64,000 bases of DNA, taken from NCBI GenBank assembly GCA_036351115.1, contig JAZBOL010000010.1:20491-84490 (forward strand), read 5' to 3'. This document shows positions 60,976-64,000 of the stretch, piece by piece. A model generated the notes under the pieces. The model was not told the origin of the DNA and did no database searches. It worked only from the letters and a program-made list of their open reading frames with translations. The translations under genes were made by a program, and so were the position numbers. Source of the DNA: Marinihelvus sp036351115 (GTDB lineage Bacteria > Pseudomonadota > Gammaproteobacteria > Xanthomonadales > SZUA-36). Within the stretch, counting starts at the first letter, position 1; each line of letters opens with the position of its first letter.

Positions 60976-61404
60976 ATGAGCGAGCGACTGAAAACGCCGG
61001 GTGGCCTGGTTCTCGATCCCGGTGACATCGAGTGGACCGCGATCCGGGCCCAGGGCGCCGGGGGGCAAAACGTCAACAAGACCTCGTCCGCCATTCATCT
61101 GCGCTTTCCCATCGCGGAATCTTCCCTGCCGGAACCGGTCAAGCAGCGATTGCTTGATTCCCGTGATCGCAGGATCAGCCAGGATGGGGTGCTCGTGCTC
61201 AAGGCCCAGCAGCACCGCACCCAGGCGCGAAACAGGGCCGAGGCCCTGGAGCGCCTGGCGGCGCTGATCGATGCGGCTGCGGTCAAGCCGACGAAACGCG
61301 TCCCGACAAAACCTTCCCGGGGTGCGCGGGAACGCAGGCTCGATCGGAAAAAGCAGCGCGCCCAGGTCAAGGCGATGCGGCGAAAACCGGTCGAACGTGG
61401 GTAA
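60976..61404 (+). CDS. arfB: alternative ribosome-rescue factor ArfB (YaeJ)
   Basis: This 142-residue protein has the peptidyl-tRNA hydrolysis motif GAGGQNVNKTSSA (GGQ) near residue 25 and a basic C-terminal tail (RGARERRLDRKKQRAQVKAM) that enters the empty mRNA channel. It releases ribosomes stalled at mRNA ends. It is divergent from the acylase gene. Confidence 0.95.
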   Translation: MSERLKTPGGLVLDPGDIEWTAIRAQGAGGQNVNKTSSAIHLRFPIAESSLPEPVKQRLLDSRDRRISQDGVLVLKAQQHRTQARNRAEALERLAALIDAAAVKPTKRVPTKPSRGARERRLDRKKQRAQVKAMRRKPVERG

Positions 61405-61428
61405 AAAAAGTGCCGGGCAAGCCGGCAC
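61403..61428 (-). terminator. Rho-independent terminator, minus strand
   Basis: Stem GTGCCGG/CCGGCAC (loop GCAAG) followed on the minus strand by seven T. It lies just past the arfB stop and could also slow plus-strand transcripts. It would end a leftward transcript carrying the small ORF at 61575-61676. Confidence 0.75.
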
Positions 61429-61574
61429 GTAATGGTCTTCTTCTTTGGATTGAAAGTGGCTGGCGGAGGTCCGACGCTGGGTTGGACCTGCCACCAACCG
61501 CACGCAGTTCATGCGGGTGGCGAAACTCGAACTGCGTGACCGATCCGGCGGGTCTGGCGCCGCCGGAGCCGGAT

Positions 61575-61676
61575 TCAGGGGCGCCGGTCGCGGTCGGGAC
61601 GGCGCGTGTCGTTCGAGTCACCGCGGCGTGCGCTGCGGTGGTTGATTCCGGTTCCGTGTTTGTTGGGTCTCTGCAT
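61575..61676 (-). CDS. candidate small basic protein (33 residues)
   Basis: ATG 61676 follows AAAGGA with a 7-base gap. The peptide starts MQRPNKHGTGINHRSARRGD and is Arg/Asp rich, ending RRPDRDRRP. A -35-like TTGAAT (61750-61755) and -10-like A+T run (61725-61733) lie upstream, and a good terminator lies downstream at 61403-61428. The rest of 61405-61825 shows no other gene. It may be a real small protein or part of a small RNA. I recognise no homolog. Confidence 0.5.
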   Translation of the reverse strand: MQRPNKHGTGINHRSARRGDSNDTRRPDRDRRP

Positions 61677-61825
61677 GGTCGATTCCTTTCTTCCTGGTGG
61701 CTCCGCGTCCCTGCGGCGTCTGCCAGGATAAATGCAGATTTCGCGCCAAATTCAAAAAGCCATTTGTGACAGGTAGTTGCGCTACCCCGAGGCAGCGACA
61801 AGTCTTCCGCCAGTGACAGGATGTG

Positions 61826-62725
61826 TCAGCCTTTGACCGGCGTGGGTCGTTCGAAGCGGTCACATTCGGCTTTCAGCCAGTTCCTGAAGGTGAGCACTTT
61901 CGGCATCTCGGCGTGGTGGGCGGGCAGGGCGAAGTGATAGGACCATCGGGTCGGCACGATCGTGTCGACCGGCCGCACCAGCCGGCCCGCGGCCAGGTCT
62001 CGTGCGACGAGCGACCAGCGAGTCAGGGCGATGCCCTCACCGAGCTCGGCGGCCATGAGGATGGCGAGGGCGTCGTTGAGGATCTTTTGGCGCCGGTCCC
62101 GACCGCTGCTTCCGACCGCCTCGAACCAGGGATCCCAGACCTCGCTGTCAACGAACAGCAGGGGATGGTGACCCAGGGCCTCGGTCCCGGCGATGGGGCC
62201 GTGCAGGTGGAGGTACCGGGGGCTGCAGACCGGCAGAATCCAGTCCTCGAGCAGCAGCTCGGACTCGAGACCTTCCCAGGCGCCGGGTCCGAAGCGAATC
62301 GCTGCATGAAAGTCCGTTTCCTCGAAATCGATCCTCGCGTCATCGGCGCTGATGCGCAGATCGAGATCGGGGTGCGCGTCCTGGAATCCCCCGAGCCTGG
62401 GCATGAGCCACTTCTGGAGAAAGGACGGCATCATGCTGATGTTGAGCACACCGCCGCTGCGGTCCGCCTCCAGTCGCTGTACCGCCAGGCGCAACTCCCT
62501 CATGCCGCGCTCCACCCCGGGAAACAGCTTCCTCCCGGCGGCGGTCAGCGTGATCTGTTTACCCCTGCGTCGGAACAACCGTTGATTCAATCGCTCCTCG
62601 AGCGAACGAACCTGGGAACTGACCGCCGCGGTGGTGACGTTCAGTTCCTCGGCCCCGCGGCTGAAACTGAGGTGCCGGGCGACGGCTTCGAAGGTGCGCA
62701 GGGCATTGAGCGGTACATTTGGCAT
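61826..62725 (-). CDS. LysR-family transcriptional regulator (GcvA-like)
   Basis: This 299-residue protein has an N-terminal winged HTH: LNALRTFEAVARHLSFSRGA, then LNVTTAAVSSQVRSLEERL. The effector domain (ISMMPSFLQKWLMPRLGGFQ, FHAAIRFGPGAW) is like GcvA/AmpR. It is divergent from a small ORF across an A+T-rich intergenic region, its most likely target site. The start has no clear Shine-Dalgarno. Confidence 0.93.
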   Translation of the reverse strand: MPNVPLNALRTFEAVARHLSFSRGAEELNVTTAAVSSQVRSLEERLNQRLFRRRGKQITLTAAGRKLFPGVERGMRELRLAVQRLEADRSGGVLNISMMPSFLQKWLMPRLGGFQDAHPDLDLRISADDARIDFEETDFHAAIRFGPGAWEGLESELLLEDWILPVCSPRYLHLHGPIAGTEALGHHPLLFVDSEVWDPWFEAVGSSGRDRRQKILNDALAILMAAELGEGIALTRWSLVARDLAAGRLVRPVDTIVPTRWSYHFALPAHHAEMPKVLTFRNWLKAECDRFERPTPVKG

Positions 62726-62906
62726 ATGAGTTTAGAAAAAGTTAATCAGAATTCAGTATAAACCGCCAATATTGACACCGTAAAGTAACGATAATCTGCT
62801 TGAATTTCACACGTAAACCACCGATATAGATTAACAATTAATAACGTTATTCAGGAGCGGGCGGTTCATTCAGCCGCGCCCTTAGCTGTTCACGAGGACA
62901 ATCAAG
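62726..62906. promoter_or_regulatory. A+T-rich divergent regulatory region
   Basis: 181 bases of strikingly A+T-rich DNA, unlike the rest of the window. It holds a perfect palindrome AATAACGTTATT (62840-62851) and a nearby ATTAACAATT. LysR proteins bind such sites between divergent promoters. An imperfect G+C hairpin (GGGCGG...CCGCGCCC, about 62857-62880) precedes the ORF at 62907. Confidence 0.55.
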
Positions 62907-63119
62907 ATGTTAAAGGAAAAGTACACGGATGGAAGCGGCGATCTGCCGCCCGGTTTGACCGGCAGCACGCCGGAAATGACCCACGTCGTTGCCCACCAGG
63001 CAGCCAATGACGAATCGCTTCGTCGCCTTCGCAACCACGCCCGCCGCATGCGTCGCCACGGCCGCGCCGCCCGGGCCCAGGTGCGCCGGGCCCGGGGCTG
63101 GTCGGTGGGCCTTTGGTGA
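62907..63119 (+). CDS. small basic protein of unknown function (70 residues)
   Basis: ATG 62907 follows GAGGACA. The N-terminal half is neutral (MLKEKYTDGSGDLPPGLTGS) and the C-terminal half is Arg-rich and helical (NDESLRRLRNHARRMRRHGR, ARAQVRRARGW). A good terminator follows at 63185-63215. I recognise no family. It is likely a real gene, controlled by the LysR protein divergent from it. The basic tail could bind nucleic acid or membrane. Confidence 0.6.
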   Translation: MLKEKYTDGSGDLPPGLTGSTPEMTHVVAHQAANDESLRRLRNHARRMRRHGRAARAQVRRARGWSVGLW

Positions 63120-63436
63120 AAATCGGCGCGATGACTCTGCGGCCAGCGTGCCCCGGGTCATCGAGTCGCCCGATTCCCAGGTGACCCGCGTGCCGCCATG
63201 GCACGCGGGCTTTTTGGTGCCGCACGCCTTACCCGGGCCCGCGGCCTCAAAACCGGTGTTTTACCTCCAAATCGCCGAATTTTGCGCGCCCAGCGGATCA
63301 GCGGCGCAGAAATCCTGACCAACGGTCGTGTCCGGGCTGGGGTGTCCGCTCCGTCCCGATTATGCTTTCCATCAGCAGTTTACGTATGTGCAGGTAAGCA
63401 AAGTGCTACCTGAAGGGGCATAACGGAGAAAGTCCA
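63120..63436. other. intergenic region with one terminator
   Basis: Apart from the terminator at 63185-63215 I see no gene here. The last 70 bases before the pseudopilin start are moderately A+T rich and may hold its promoter. Confidence 0.6.
63185..63215 (+). terminator. Rho-independent terminator after the small basic protein gene
   Basis: Perfect 10-bp stem CCCGCGTGCC/GGCACGCGGG with a GCCAT loop, followed by CTTTTT. Confidence 0.88.
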
Positions 63437-64000
63437 TTGACCAAGCACCCTCGAACCCATCCCGGCACGCTCATCAACGCGGCGTCGACCGGCCTGTGCC
63501 GGCTCGCAACGCTGCGCCGCAACGCACCCCGAGGTCACCAGCAAGGCGTCACCGTGATCGAGCTGATGATCGTCATCGTGATTACGGCTTTGCTGCTCGC
63601 GCTCGCGACGCCCAACCTGAGGACGCTCTTGCAACGCAATGTGCTGCTCGGGCAGGCCAACGAGATTTCCGGCGCGCTCGCGCTGGCGCGAAGCGAGGCG
63701 GTCTCCCGGGGTTCCCTGGCCGGCGTGTGCATCAGTGGGGCCTCCGATTCCTGCACGGCGGGCACGGATTTCGTGCTCGTGTTCGTCGACGCGGACCGGG
63801 ACGGTACGTTCGACGGTGCTCCGCTCCGCCAGTTGCCGACGACGGATCGTGTCGCCATCACCAGCGACGCCAACGCCTTCTTTTTCGACGCGTCCGGGTT
63901 CTTCGTGCTCGAGCGCAATCCGGACGCCCGGGGCGCCGGGGACTACATCCCCAACGACATCGAAGTGTGTGATGACGAATCGCTCGGGGCGGGCCAGGAC
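63437..64000 (+). CDS. GspH/FimT-type pseudopilin, 3' end outside the window
   Basis: The correct frame starts at TTG 63437, six bases after GGAGAA, and stays open to the window edge (188 codons). A basic, unusually long leader (about 36 residues) ends at the prepilin peptidase site G|VTVIELM, followed by the hydrophobic helix IVIVITALLLALATPNL. The C-terminal part (QANEISGALALARSEAVSRG, CISGASDSCTAG) is the GspH/FimT minor pilin domain. It probably primes type IV pilus or a type II secretion pseudopilus. More pil genes may lie to the right. Confidence 0.85.
   Translation, partial: MTKHPRTHPGTLINAASTGLCRLATLRRNAPRGHQQGVTVIELMIVIVITALLLALATPNLRTLLQRNVLLGQANEISGALALARSEAVSRGSLAGVCISGASDSCTAGTDFVLVFVDADRDGTFDGAPLRQLPTTDRVAITSDANAFFFDASGFFVLERNPDARGAGDYIPNDIEVCDDESLGAGQD

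Noticed and set aside
63496..63972. Open frame of 158 codons at the right edge
   Set aside because: It reads Arg/Gly-rich sequence without motif. The frame from TTG 63437 gives a proper pseudopilin and is the coding one.
1..64000. CRISPR arrays, tRNA or rRNA genes, IS elements and prophage
   Set aside because: I looked for regular repeats, cloverleaf-like sequences, transposase or integrase motifs and long inverted repeats and found none that stand up.

Overview
The window is a stretch of G+C-rich chromosome (about two thirds G+C by eye) from a gammaproteobacterium. The core gene families point there: RdgC, RluE, TruD, the coupled folX-folE-folM operon, YcgN-like and NnrU proteins, a YihG-like acyltransferase, MtfA, ArfB, PbpG and a monomeric isocitrate dehydrogenase. 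I cannot fix genus or family from sequence alone. Genes are tightly packed, often with 4-base ATGA or GTGA stop/start overlaps. I saw no tRNA, rRNA, CRISPR array, IS element or prophage.

Region 1 (1-2345): the 3' end of an S9 peptidase, an NnrU-family membrane protein and a PlsC-type acyltransferase. Region 2 (2308-15257) is the most unusual part. It holds a PP2C phosphatase, two paralogous membrane-anchored coiled-coil/vWA proteins (the second with a damaged MIDAS site), three FHA proteins (one fused to a trypsin-like domain that seems to have lost all its catalytic residues), a Ser/Thr kinase fused through a membrane segment and four short repeats to an FGE/SUMF1-like domain, and a secreted Gly/Ser/Pro-rich protein. 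Beside these lie two coupled envelope proteins (one with MORN-like repeats) and a secreted metalloprotease-like protein. All parts of a write/read/erase threonine-phosphorylation circuit across the inner membrane are present, without any type VI secretion structural gene.

Region 3 (15230-34920): housekeeping and accessory genes. These are a GIY-YIG protein, two glycosyltransferases, rluE, truD, a pirin, a YcgN-like protein, a secreted metallo-beta-lactamase-fold hydrolase, a GST-like protein, hemH, folM/folE/folX, a CbiM-like membrane protein, an aldehyde dehydrogenase, rdgC, a photolyase-like protein whose domains appear in swapped order, and an ABC/FtsX/AttH-type export operon. Region 4 (34921-43123): a fasciclin protein followed by an ECF sigma gene interrupted by an in-frame TAA and its RskA-like anti-sigma gene, resembling the mycobacterial SigK-RskA-MPT70/83 arrangement. 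Then come a glutathione peroxidase, nei, a lipoamide-dehydrogenase-like flavoprotein, a lipoprotein methyltransferase, a phosphopantetheinyl transferase and pbpG.

Region 5 (43227-64000): an RND efflux pair with a divergent TetR regulator and a perfect 20-bp operator palindrome, a DUF4870 protein, a Ycf46-like AAA+ ATPase, lepB, a ChrR-like cupin coupled to mtfA, the icd gene, a secreted protein of unknown function, an OmpA-family lipoprotein, recQ, a penicillin-acylase family hydrolase, arfB, two small basic ORFs, a LysR regulator, and a truncated FimT/GspH-type pseudopilin at the right edge. Several genes (truD, recQ, arfB, the secreted protein at 54839-55714) have a -10-like hexamer 6-8 bases before the start codon, suggesting leaderless mRNAs.
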